Shown here piece after piece: positions 11,441 through 21,525 of a stretch of DNA of 64,000 bases. The notes under the pieces are model-generated. The model made no database searches and was not told the DNA's origin. It saw only the letters and a program-made list of their open reading frames with translations. A program made the translations under genes and the position numbers. Source of the stretch: Aselliscus stoliczkanus (taxonomy: Eukaryota > Chordata > Mammalia > Chiroptera > Hipposideridae). Where the stretch lies: assembly GCA_033961575.1 (NCBI GenBank), contig CM066728.1, forward strand, positions 98,904,852 to 98,968,851. Direction: 5' to 3'. Positions within the stretch are counted from its first letter, which is position 1; each line of letters opens with the position of its first letter.

Positions 11441-11559
11441 TGCAAATATACTTAGTATAGCTATTCCAAGTATATAATATAATATAATACAATATAATAT
11501 AATATGATATATATGCACAATTATGAAGTACATATATCTATTTTAATTTACTCCAGTTA

Positions 11560-11760
11560 TATATTCGAGAACAGCAGAAATGATTACAGGATGCAGTTGA
11601 TGATCTATTGGGTTCACTGAGAGATGGACCGGAAGTAAAACACCTGACTCCTTAAGCCCCGACTCAGACTAGTGAGCCACAGTGACTTTCTGAATTTCTG
11701 GAATTAGTGTTAGTTCAGAGCCAGTGTCTAATAGTCCCCTAAGGTCTTATTATTTCCTTT
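11560..11760 (-). pseudogene. Retroviral protease remnant (ERV-L-like)
   Basis: On the minus strand a frame reads LLDTGSELTLIP; the aspartic protease active-site triad DTG is at 11720-11728. The frame is soon interrupted by a stop, and flanking frames are broken. It lies downstream of the gag-like remnant in the correct viral order and orientation. It is an old, inactive copy. ERV-L is favoured because of the LTR type around it, but the assignment is from memory. Confidence 0.65.
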
Positions 11761-11869
11761 TTACCCATGTACAGTCACACTGGTAAATGGTCCTTTGAGG
11801 AAAGCTGGAAGAAAGATAAAGAGTATATATATATATATATATAAAATTGATGGTGTAATGGGGTCTCGT

Positions 11870-12500
11870 TTCAAGGGAACCAGGATTTCCTTTCATTCAA
11901 TGGATTTTCTGGGTTGAGTCTGGTAATAGACTGAAGGGCTATGACTTGACTAGAACTTTTCTGATTATGCAGATCATGTAAGAATTTAATAGGCCTCCTG
12001 TCTATGTCACTTCTAGGAACAATGCCAATTCCATAGGTTTCCTGTATCAGATTATTCAGATCACTGCTTTACCTCTGAGGCCCATTAGCGTGACTATAGC
12101 CACCTTGCCTTTGACTACTGAATGCTGCTCCTGGATCTCTGTCACCCCAGGATCCAACTATTCCTGTTGCATTTAGGTTTCCCAATTCAGTGGGGGCAGT
12201 GATCACTGTAAGTTCTGTCCTACAGACAAGAGCCATCACAGGGATCTTCAAAAATGCTTGGGCTTCCCTCTCAAATTCACTTCTCTCAGTCATAGTGAAA
12301 GATACGTCTTCTGGAACTTTCCAGGTTGGGTGTTTAGGTCTGAAATGAAAAACTGTTAGTGTTTCAATCTCCCTAAGCCTTTGTATTTTTTCCTCTACAG
12401 TAAACCATGATAGGCCTGGCATTTCAAATCCATTTACTGTGAGTGACCTTTTGCTCCATGTTTCAGCTAAACGAATGTTAGCACATTTTCTAACCTTCAA
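11870..12500 (-). pseudogene. Retroviral gag-like remnant (ERV-L-like)
   Basis: A 143-codon open stretch on the minus strand (12500 to 12069) ends in an in-frame stop, and clear protein-like reading resumes for about 65 more codons beyond it. The text is rich in charged residues, with segments such as FRPKHPTWKVPEDVSF, and looks like the capsid to nucleocapsid region of an endogenous retrovirus gag. It sits between two LTR-like pieces and upstream of a protease remnant. There is no reason to think it is expressed. Upstream bases to about 12700 may be more of the same element. Confidence 0.55.
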
Positions 12501-12776
12501 ACTGCAACATGAACTGCAGAATTAGATGCAACATTAGATGCCGAATGCTTGCTCAGTTGGCCCACATCAATAAATTCAGCCTGATTCAAATTAGTGTTCA
12601 TTCCACAATTATTTCTCACTTGTAATATCTATTCTCACGTGTAATTTCTAGATTTCTCTCTGCATAAATTAGACAAAATCAAGTAGTTCTCTTGGTATGT
12701 AACACCTGTCCTCATGGGTCACACTTCATACCTCACCTCTAGGGGCCTCCTGAGACTTGAGTCAATTACAGATCTA

Positions 12777-12794
12777 GAAGCAAGAATCTGGGTG

Positions 12795-12837
<43 letters not shown>

Positions 12838-12876
12838 AAAATCTGTCATGTATATGATCACCCAGATTCTTGCTTC
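12777..12876. repeat. Perfect 26 bp inverted repeat around an (AT)n tract
   Basis: The arm at 12777-12802 (gaagcaagaatctgggtgat plus catata) is the exact reverse complement of 12851-12876. The 48 bp between hold (TA)n and a short unique stretch, ggcaaaaatctgtcatg. Such a structure could fold into a hairpin or cruciform. Confidence 0.95.
12798..12833. repeat. (TA)n microsatellite inside the inverted repeat
   Basis: Eighteen uninterrupted TA units overlapping the inner edge of the left arm. Confidence 0.95.
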
Positions 12877-13089
12877 TTACAAATGTTAGATTAGGAGTAT
12901 CAAACAATATTTTTCATATATCTGTTGCTATATTACATCAAATACTACCAGTGCTGTCTGTGCTACTGAAAATAGAGTCATTAGTATCTTTCAATCTAAT
13001 CAGGTTGAAGAATCAGCTCCAGAAACTACAGAATCAATTAAGAAAACACATAGATAAGGTTTTGTTCCTCTAGAACCATCCCTAGTACC

Positions 13090-13625
13090 GAAATTTGTAT
13101 TAGTCAGGGTTCTCAAGACAATCAAAATGAATAAGATGTGTATGTGTATATATAAATTTAAATATGTTTGGCTCATGTGACTGTGGAGGTGAAACTTCAA
13201 AATCTGCAGGGTAGACTGAGAGGCTGGGGGCTTGGAAGAGTTGTAGTTGGAGCTGAGAAGTTTTCCCCTGGCAGAATTCCTTCTTGATTGGGAGAGCTCT
13301 GTCTTTGTTTTATTAAGGCCTTAAGGGGCGGCCGAGTGGCGTGGTGGTTAAGCGCTGGCTTGGGAAGCCAGTGGCCCTGGTTTGGTCCCACATATGAGGG
13401 CCAGTGACACTGTCCTCAAAAAAAAAAAAAAAAAAAGTTTAAACTGATTGGATGGGGCCCACCCACATTAGGATGGGTAATCTGTTTTAAATACAGTCCA
13501 CAGAATTAAATTTTAATCTCATTCAAAAAATACCTTCCCACAAATATCCAGAATAATTTTTAATCAAATATCTAGGCACCTTGGCCCAGCTAGGTTAACA
13601 CATAAAATTAACCTTCATAGAAATA
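13090..13625 (-). mobile_element. ERV-L-type LTR (putative 5' LTR of the remnant provirus), with SINE insert
   Basis: The plus strand reads gtattagtcagggttctcaa, aaaatctgcagggtagactg, ggcagaattccttcttgatt, then after the SINE aaactgattggatggggccc, acccacattaggatgggtaa, and finally gttaacacataaaattaacc. These are the antisense landmarks of a common old LTR that I associate with ERV-L (MLT2-like). Gag-like and protease-like remnants follow in the same minus-strand orientation at lower coordinates. Confidence 0.65.
13325..13436 (+). mobile_element. tRNA-derived SINE, family A, inserted in LTR
   Basis: The head ggcggccgagtggcgtggtg, then gttaagcgctggcttggga, resembles a class II tRNA (Ser/Leu-like GCCGAGTGG and TTAAGCG). 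It is followed by the B-box-like ggtttggtccca, the family tail gggccagtgacactgtcctc and an A run of 18. No clean target duplication is visible. Confidence 0.92.
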
Positions 13626-15929
13626 ATAGATACAGCTAAATGCTGATAAAGACGAAATGCCCGATTAATCAGAAGAAATAAGTGCTGGTTGACTATTACA
13701 ACTTGTGGGAAGTTAGTTTTTAAAAGATTTTCAGGTGATAGAACTAATCAGCAATATGCAATTTTCTGCACCAGCAAGAAGCTTTAAGGAAGGAGAAAAA
13801 AGTGTAGATGATTTTATCAATTCATTATTGCAGCTCTATTAGGCCAATGTGATGGAAGAGAGAGAAGGGTACTGAAAAAGGAGAAGTCCAAGAGAAACCA
13901 GGGTGGGACTGCAAACACTAACATCCCAAAGAGATTTATGGAAAAAAATTATGCTTTTATATATATGAAAGTCAAGGCAGTGGCAATAGAATTTCATTTT
14001 TTTGTAAATACATGTAGAATTTGGGTTTGAAGTAGTAAAAATAATAAGAAAGAAAAAAGAAAAATAGGATAGTATGATGGCTTATTAAAATAGCTATAAT
14101 TCCATTGCCAAAATAATTTGTCTACCTGGAATTTCTTCTAATGAACTAATATTTAGGTGACATTTTGACTCATGTATATAACCCTTTGCACCCAATGGAA
14201 ATGCAAATTATATCATAAAGCTATACTAACACATTTAAATGTCATTTTCATGGCTTCTCTCTGTCATCTATCTATCTATCTCTCTATCTATCATCTCTCT
14301 ATCATCTGTCTATCAAGTTTGTGAGTCATATAGCTTTTAGAGAAGCCTATAATGTAGTTTTCATGTTCAGTTTACTCCTAAAGTGTGAGCTTTCAAATAT
14401 CAGAGTAATTCCTGTTCATTTAAGATTCAAGTTCATTATACTAACTCAATCTTCATGCAAGGTTTAAAACTGTATGCATTTTCTTGACTCCAGCCTCACT
14501 TACATATCTGAGAACATATGTAGTGTATTCTAATGCCCTAAATAAAGGTCTTGTTTCTGATCCATTTTGCTGCCAAATTGATTGACCTTGCTGCTAATGA
14601 AAACATCTTTAGCTATCTGCTATTTCTGTAGCAAAACACCAGAAGGAGCGGTAAGGTAAACCGGATATTTTATTCCACACTTTTATTCTTAAACACATCC
14701 TTGGGTTTGTAGTTTCTCTCAATACATAAGACTGTCTTTAAAATAAACATCATTGAATATGACTAGATAACAATATGTTTAAAAGGAAAATTGATCGAAA
14801 CGGAATTTGAACCACTATACTAAAGTTTTAGTCAAATAATCAATTCCCATTGTATGCCAATTACTTCTCCTTTACAATTTATTTGTTGCTTCTAGTATGC
14901 TAGTTATTTTATAATAGCCATGTTATAAAGGTTTAATGAATTTACTTTAATTGAATCAGCCAACCCTTAAATGAAACTTGACTATGTTAAAGTCAATATA
15001 AGAAACACTAAAACCAGCATTTTAAACATAACATGGACAGCATTAAGATTTGAGCACTGTTTTCAAATTTAATTTCCTTCTTTCTTCTCTGTTTCCTCTC
15101 TTTCTTCTCTTTCTCCTCTTGCTGTTTTCAACCCTACATATAATTATATTTCAATCCTTTCTTCTAAGCATTTTTTTCTATATTATTTATGAATGTTGCT
15201 TGACAATAGTTACTTAAAATCTAGAATAAATGGTTAGGAGGCTTTGATTCTAATTCCCAGCATTATAATACTTATTCACACTAAATGCTTAAGCGCATGT
15301 GTGTCAATCCATATGACTAATGATAAAATGTGATAGCACACACCCAGATTATATTTTCTCCAAAACTGTTTCAAATGTATTTGTCACATACTTCAGTTTA
15401 GTTTATTGTGTGAGTATGTGTGTAGGCATGCATGTGTTATTGAGAATTTTTCTATAAAATATTAGTTGGATTCCTTGGAAACAGGTGCTCACTGTGGGCT
15501 AATATCGATGAACATCTAAAATTTACCTATTACACCAGTTCATAAGAGAGAGAATCTAATGGAATTATTAGAGAGTTACCCTGAGAAATACCACATGTGT
15601 GAAAAGGTAACAGAAAATTAGGGAGCATAGAGTTACCTGAATCATAAAGATTTCAAAAGGAATGTTCTTACCTGCTAACGACATTGAGTTCATGAATATA
15701 TACATACTTATACCACACTGGAAATATGGGTGGGTTTTTTTGGTATTCTTTAAGCAGAGTACATATGTGTGAGAAACATTCCTATTCCTTGACTCTGAAA
15801 AAAAATAAAACATTTTTATAGTAAACTTATAACATATACTCCTGCTCATTGTTAAAGAATGCTGTTGCTTTTAGTTGTAGTTGTTTTATGTCAGCTATCA
15901 GAAACCCTTAGTCTTCTACAATTTAATTA
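13626..15929. other. Intron without recognised elements apart from simple repeats
   Basis: AT-rich sequence. A degenerate (CTAT)n/(CTATCAT) tract lies at about 14265-14315 and a pyrimidine-rich stretch at 15075-15120. No coding signal. Confidence 0.5.
14265..14315. repeat. Imperfect (CTAT)n tract
   Basis: Repeated ctatctatc units with tct and atc interruptions. Confidence 0.85.
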
Positions 15930-16330
15930 ATGATGGAAGAACCCAGGAGTTACCTTGGTATGAGAGGGGGGGATGCTATCACTCACAGCACAGCAAGTAG
16001 CCTGAGCATCAGCGTTATTGAGTCAGTTCCCATTGCCACCTGTACCATTGCCACCTGGCCAAAACGGATGGGCACAGGTGATTACCAGCACATGCAGTGG
16101 GTTGCATTATGGGAGAGGAACCCTGATAATCCCTGCCCTTAGGTTGGGATTAAGACACTATCTCTATATTACTGGGTGGTAAGCATGTCTACCCTTTGCT
16201 TAGGAAGAAGACACTATGTCAACTTTTCAAGGTTGTTTGCTTAACTTCCTTAAGACTACAGCTGCCATGTCATACCAAAGCACATGGAAACTAGCAATAG
16301 TTGAACTGCTATCAATTGATTGAAGAAACA
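15930..16330. other. Unidentified, relatively GC-rich block
   Basis: A 70-codon open frame on the plus strand (15930-16142) and higher GC than neighbours suggest an old inserted element, such as an endogenous retrovirus scrap or an LTR. I recognise neither the frame nor the nucleotide sequence, and claim no gene. Confidence 0.3.
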
Positions 16331-16339
16331 TTTAGTTAT

Positions 16340-16490
16340 TGAAATAATCAGAGCTTTATTTATTTATTTTTTATTTTTTATTATTTTTTATTTTTTAATT
16401 TATTTTTAATTTGTTTCAGGTGTACAACACAGTGCAATACTTATACTTTTTACCCCTCAAAGTGACAATCCCCATTCCCCATTTAGATCT
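16340..16490 (-). mobile_element. L1 3' end fragment, antisense
   Basis: A T-rich (TTTATT)n tail precedes ttgtttcaggtgtacaacac, agtgcaata and acccctcaaagtgacaatcc. This is the same antisense L1 tail type as at 9150. Confidence 0.75.
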
Positions 16491-17384
16491 GGCTTTAAAA
16501 CTACAGTTGAAAATAAATGTGAAACCAAAAATAACATAATGTAAATTTAATCTTTCTTTTTCTCTTCCTCCCTTGATTAGAAAAGATCTTAAGAGATCAA
16601 AAGAAGGAGAAATTTTGGGGAAAAAAAGTAGAGGCTATGCTAACAGGTAAAATACATTAAATATATGCACAAAAATATACAAGACTTCTTTGTAGATAAC
16701 ACCATTAAATACTTATAAAAATTCCTAAACATATATTCAAATATCAAGGAATTACAGGAAGGGACACATTTTTTGTGAACCTTTGCATTACCTCTTGGTT
16801 TCCCAGAGGACACAGAATGGTGAGTGACATATTTGACAACTCGACTACCCTTAAATAAAGTGGAATTTCATCATCACTGCCTGAAAGCTTTCACACTCTA
16901 TGTGTTTTCAGTTAAGTAAATGTTTGTAAAGAGTTGGCTCTTGTATATCATAAAACATCAAGGTGCCATCCTCATAGTTTGAGTGTGAAACTAGTGAAAA
17001 TGAGGAGAGGATTGAAGAAAGCCATTTTAGTGTCCAAATAGTTCTGAAAATATCTATGTCCCTATATTTCCAATTTCTAAACTGAGCAGCCCTTCAAAAT
17101 CCATCCTCTTTCCTGATTGCATTGCTTTATTTTCCTGGAAGGAAAGAGGATATCTAAAATTGAGTTTAGTTAAGAGAATCTTAATCACGCATTTTTCACC
17201 TAATGATGATAAGTATCTAAGCATTTTTGAAAGGGCTTCTTGGCTTAATGGCTGCCCCTACCCAGGCTATTCTTTACTTCACGGTCAAGGAGTTCTGGAA
17301 AAAAAACACACAAAAAACAACAACATTGGATCGTAAAGGAAAAGTTAGACATTAACAGGAACCTCTCAAATATTAATTTAAATA
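16491..17384. other. Intron without recognised elements
   Basis: AT-rich sequence. No repeat family or coding signal is recognised. Confidence 0.5.
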
Positions 17385-17590
17385 AGGGGTGACATACTAT
17401 AGCTTTCAGACTAAATTCAACCGGCTGCCTGTTTTTGTCAATAAAGTTTTATTGGAACACAGCCATGCATATTTGTTTACATATGGTCTATGGCTGCTTT
17501 TGTGAAAGATGGCAAGATTGAGTAATTAGGACAGAAATCACCAAACCTAAAATAGTTACTACCTGGCTCTTTTCAGAAAAGTGTGCTTCC
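17385..17590 (+). mobile_element. hAT-type non-autonomous DNA transposon
   Basis: Diagnostic phrases in order: ggctgcctgtttttgtcaat, aaagttttattggaacacag, ccatgcatatttgtttaca, tctatggctgcttttgtg, and near the end tactacctggctcttttcag. These match a common mammalian hAT-class element whose ends resemble ggggt-g-caaac. Diverged, but the internal order is convincing. Confidence 0.75.
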
Positions 17591-17689
17591 CCTTATTTAG
17601 ACAATCTTGACACAATAAGAATGCTATACAGACTTAGCCTTTTCATTTGTGGACACATGTTCTCTCAGTCGTGTCTTTGTCTTGAAGAT

Positions 17690-17890
17690 TCAGAGAGTTA
17701 GTTGTCAGAAATGGGTCACTTGGGAGAGAACCAGCAGAATGCAGTGAAAGAATTATGCTCTCTTTTGCAGCTTTGAATGACCTTACTACCTCAGTATCCT
17801 CATCTTTAAAATAGGACTAATATGGAAAGAAAGGAATAAGGTTATTGTGGGGATTACTTAATCTACATATGTGACAATGAATGTAGATTC
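17690..17890 (+). mobile_element. Probable MIR SINE
   Basis: gaccttactacctcagtatc, then ctcatctttaaaataggact and ggattacttaatctacatat follow the MIR core order in sense orientation. Confidence 0.55.
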
Positions 17891-18388
17891 TCAGCCAGTG
17901 AATCTAATGTTACTATGCTACCCTTACTCCACGTTTTTTTTTTTTTTTTTTTGCCAGTATAGAAATTGTAATATTACCGATGGATTTGTACTTCATAGAC
18001 AGGTGTCTAGATTCATCAGAATGCACTTCACCATTTGGAATAAGAGAATCACATAGCTAGAATCTGTCATATTTTATGAATTAGAACATTTTATGGATTC
18101 AGATTTCTGTCTCCACTATTACCCCTTAGCTGGATTGCCAAGAATCTCCCAGCATCATAAGTATGCCTGCATCCCAAGCTCTCGTTTCCTCATCTAAGTG
18201 TATCAATATTGCCAGAACAACAGTATAGTATAATTTTAGACACATACTCACAGTAAGTGGAGAAATTATTACTAGAATTTATTAAGCTCATTTTGTCAAG
18301 AGTGCAGTGGTTCCTATCACAAAGCACGGAAGAAACAAGCTTATTCAGTGTTAACAATGTTTTGGGGAAGTCAGGTTAAAACAAAATA

Positions 18389-18556
18389 GAGTAATACCTT
18401 GGTTTGTGAGCATAATTTGTTCTGGAAACAAACTGCTCATATTGTTTGTTAAACAAACAAGATATTGCTTGTTTACCAAGTTAAATATATTAGAAATGTT
18501 TGATCATCTTGCAGAACACTCGCAAACCAAGTTACTCAAATTCCAAGGTTTTACTG
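18389..18556. mobile_element. 168 bp MITE, mariner/Tc1-type, with TA target duplication
   Basis: The left end gagtaataccttggtttg and the reverse complement of the right end (cagtaaaaccttgg) match at eight of the first ten bases. The right end also contains a second copy of the cgcaaaccaagttact motif. TA flanks both sides (18387-18388 and 18557-18558), the usual duplication of Tc1/mariner elements. No transposase frame is present, so it is non-autonomous. Confidence 0.7.
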
Positions 18557-18558
18557 TA

Positions 18559-19440
18559 TATTCGTATGAAGAAGTGAACAAATCAAGGCCAGAATATTGT
18601 AATACATGAAAGACACATTAAATGTTAATGTGCATAGTGGAGGAAAATAATTAAAACAATTATAAGAGACCCCAGTTTCTTTTGTTTGGTTGGTTTAAAC
18701 ATTTATTATATAGAATATCTGCCTCCTTTATATCTATTACAATAAACAGTTGAAAATGCATTTTGGAATTGTACATACATTTAAAAATTTTGCATTTCAG
18801 GAAAGAAATCTAGATATCATATTTCAGAATACCCATGTTTAAATTCAAAGTTTGGAAGTGTTAGTTATGACATATTTTTATCCATATGTGTAAACATGTG
18901 CTCATTAATTAATTTTCCAAGTGTATTTTTAGAGTTTGCATCCACTGGTCAGATTTTTCTGTAACATGCAACTTTTGCTAAATACCAAACTTTAGCTATC
19001 ATAAGAGACATTGAATATATTTTTAAATATTTAATTTTATCAGACAATTTTATTATAATCACAGTCATATTTCAAAGGTGACTTCTTAATTAATTACTAT
19101 GAATACATACTAATAAGTGATATTTTTTGATCAAACCATGATTAAGAGCAGCTATTAAGTTAATAATTAAGAAACTGATAGGGAAATATTCCAGTTCAAT
19201 TAAGTAAAAGAATTACTTACAAAAAATTAATTATGTGCACTTTCAACACACTAAGCTTCCTGGGTGAGAGTTTAAAAGAACAGATGAGATATACGAGCAA
19301 GGACAGTAAGAGTTTTAAGATGAGTGAACTCTGAGGTTGGAGAGAAGGGAAGAGTGAATGTTATCAGTAATTAAAATAATTTTCATTATACTCATTTAGC
19401 CCTAGGCTCCAATAATATAGATCTACAGCATAGATCAAGC
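18559..19440. other. Intron without recognised elements
   Basis: AT-rich sequence; nothing recognised. Confidence 0.5.
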
Positions 19441-19452
19441 CACTCTTAGTTG

Positions 19453-19870
19453 CTATTGTGAGATTATTACAGAGCAAGTCCCCATGTGCGAACTGGGTAG
19501 GGTGACAAGTCCTTTCCCTCCTGGCTTGCACTTCTCATAAATAAGCCTTCCTTGAGCTGCTTCTGCAGACATTATTGCAAAGTGCAATAATACCATTGTT
19601 CCAGTTCTATTTGACCTTGCGGTACAGGCATATGCTGATTTTTCCAAGGCCAGGGCTGCTCCTCCTGATACAATGGGAGAGGGGTTTTCTGTCATCAATC
19701 ATCCAGTTGGGGATAGGGTTACTCCTGATGCCAGGGTGACATTATTAACAGCATCCCTTTTTATTTCTAAAGTGTTCCTGTTGGACAACAAATTACATGC
19801 CACCTTAGTGTGTATGTCATTTAGAAAACTTTCTGGCCTTAAAGAATATGAACATATCCTTATTGCTCAA
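19453..19870 (-). pseudogene. Unidentified degenerate open frame
   Basis: On the minus strand one frame stays open for about 55 codons, has a single TGA just before 19698, then stays open for 81 more codons to 19453. The residue mix is protein-like, with neither low complexity nor a simple repeat. I recognise no family. Candidates are a processed pseudogene or an old retroviral or other virus-derived insertion. No intron, poly(A) tail or LTR boundary could be fixed. Confidence 0.3.
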
Positions 19871-20609
19871 TAAAATCACATGCATGCACGGCTTTTGCTG
19901 GGGGCGTGTCTATTGCAGTTGATTGGCAGAGCGTCCAAAATCAGCTGCACTCTAGGCCTAAAATAACACCATCCTTCCATGGCCTTGTCTTGGTCTCACC
20001 CAGAATTTTCCTGATCATTATTATAATTTATCTCTTAGAGGTTACTGTTATTCTTCTGACCATTTGGCCTCAATCAGGGATTCTACATACTTTGGACATA
20101 ATCATTTTGATAGCCTCGATACTACTACTAGAAAAGTATTCTGTTCTTTTATAAACTTTCCAATTAAATAGATATATAGGGGAAAAAGTGCAGTCTAATT
20201 TCAACAGTCAATATCAGCTGAGGCTTGGTGAGACCTTTTCCAAACCACGATGTCCTGTTAGAAAATGGTGCCCTCACATCAGTGGGAAGGTTCTACACCA
20301 TATATCTACATGACTAAAGTAGGATAGTACATTTATTCTTTCAAGATCTAAGAAAAAGTTTGGACCCAAAGCAAATCCTAATCTTCTTAGAAGGCAGAAA
20401 CTAATTTAAAAGTTTCTAATTGAAACATTTCTAGTTTCAAATGCATAAAAATCAAAACTCCAGCAGGTATGCATGAGTATTATGGTGGGAGATAATTTAG
20501 CTGTAAGCTTGCTGGTTGCTCCAGCTCTAGTAATTATTTACAATTTTTTATAGAATTTGAGTCAGTGAAGAAGTTGGAAGAGGTGTTAATTATTGGGGAT
20601 GGTGTTTTT
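19871..20609. other. Intron, unidentified
   Basis: The part up to about 20150 is less AT-rich than its surroundings and could belong to the same insertion as the degenerate frame. The 82-codon plus-strand frame here is hydrophobic but has no recognisable features. Confidence 0.35.
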
Positions 20610-20617
20610 AGAAACAT

Positions 20618-20869
20618 TTTTTTTTAATTAAAGTTTATTGTGGTGACAATTGTTAGTAAATACTTTAGTGGTTACTAGAGGGTAAAGGAGGAGAGGGTGA
20701 TAAGTGAGGGTAAAGGGGACTCAATATATGGTGATTTAAAGATAACTGACTCTAGGTGCTGAACACATAATGTGATATATAGATGATGTGTTACAGAATT
20801 TTACACCTGAAACCTATGTAACTTTACCAACAATTGTCACCCCAATAAACTTTAATTAAATTAAAAAAA
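20618..20869 (+). mobile_element. Fold-back L1 3' end insertion, poly(A) end on both sides
   Basis: The main part (about 20661-20869) is a sense L1 3' UTR: tagtggttactagagggtaa, atatatggtgatttaaagat, then gacaattg-type tail text and an A run. It is preceded by a second L1 3' end in the opposite orientation, starting with a T run. The arms 20624-20660 and 20823-20859 are reverse complements at 35 of 37 positions. The whole unit is flanked by agaaacat at 20610-20617 and 20870-20877, so it inserted as one event. Confidence 0.88.
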
Positions 20870-20877
20870 AGAAACAT

Positions 20878-21359
20878 ATTTTAAGAGGATTTCTAGTGTT
20901 TATCAAGTGATCCACATATACCTTAGAGGTAAAGCACAAAGGAAGACTACAAAGTTTTCTTGACCAGTGTGAATAACAAAAACAACATTATGATAGGAGA
21001 TGGACAGAGACAAGTAAAGGACAAATATTAAAATAATAATAATAATAATAAGTCTAGGTCCTTTAACTTTTAGTCTACTTGGATTACTCTGATACTCTTG
21101 GAAATCACTTTAGCTTTTGTGAAATGACATAACATAATTGTCAATAACAGTGGAAGATTATTCTTCTGACTATAATACAATTACTTGGATGCTACTTAAG
21201 AGGTAAGGATTTAGGCATAAGAAACTATGGCTTTGATGCCAGGCTTAGGAATGATAAGAATGGGATGCATTCAAAAATGCCTGTGAGAGATGAGGTGATA
21301 GAGTAAATGTTAGAGGTGAGCTATAATATTGGCAATAATTACATCCAGAATTTAATATT
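20878..21359. other. Intron; (AAT)n tract only
   Basis: A short (AAT)n run lies at 21032-21050. Otherwise unremarkable. Confidence 0.5.
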
Positions 21360-21364
21360 TTCTG

Positions 21365-21525
21365 ATTGCTCTGTGGAGAGTATTTGGGATTTATTTCATT
21401 AACTCTCTCAATGCCCTCAAGAGGAAAGTGCTACTGTTTTCTGCATATGTTGCATGATACTGTAGAGGCATAGAGAGACTCTGTCATTTGTCACAGGTAG
21501 CTCATAAAAATCAGGATGCTGGGGT
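21365..21525 (+). mobile_element. MIR SINE
   Basis: The order gatttatttcattaactctc, tcaatgccctcaagaggaaa, tactgtagaggcatagagag, and tgtcacaggtagctcataaa fits a diverged MIR in sense orientation. Confidence 0.65.
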
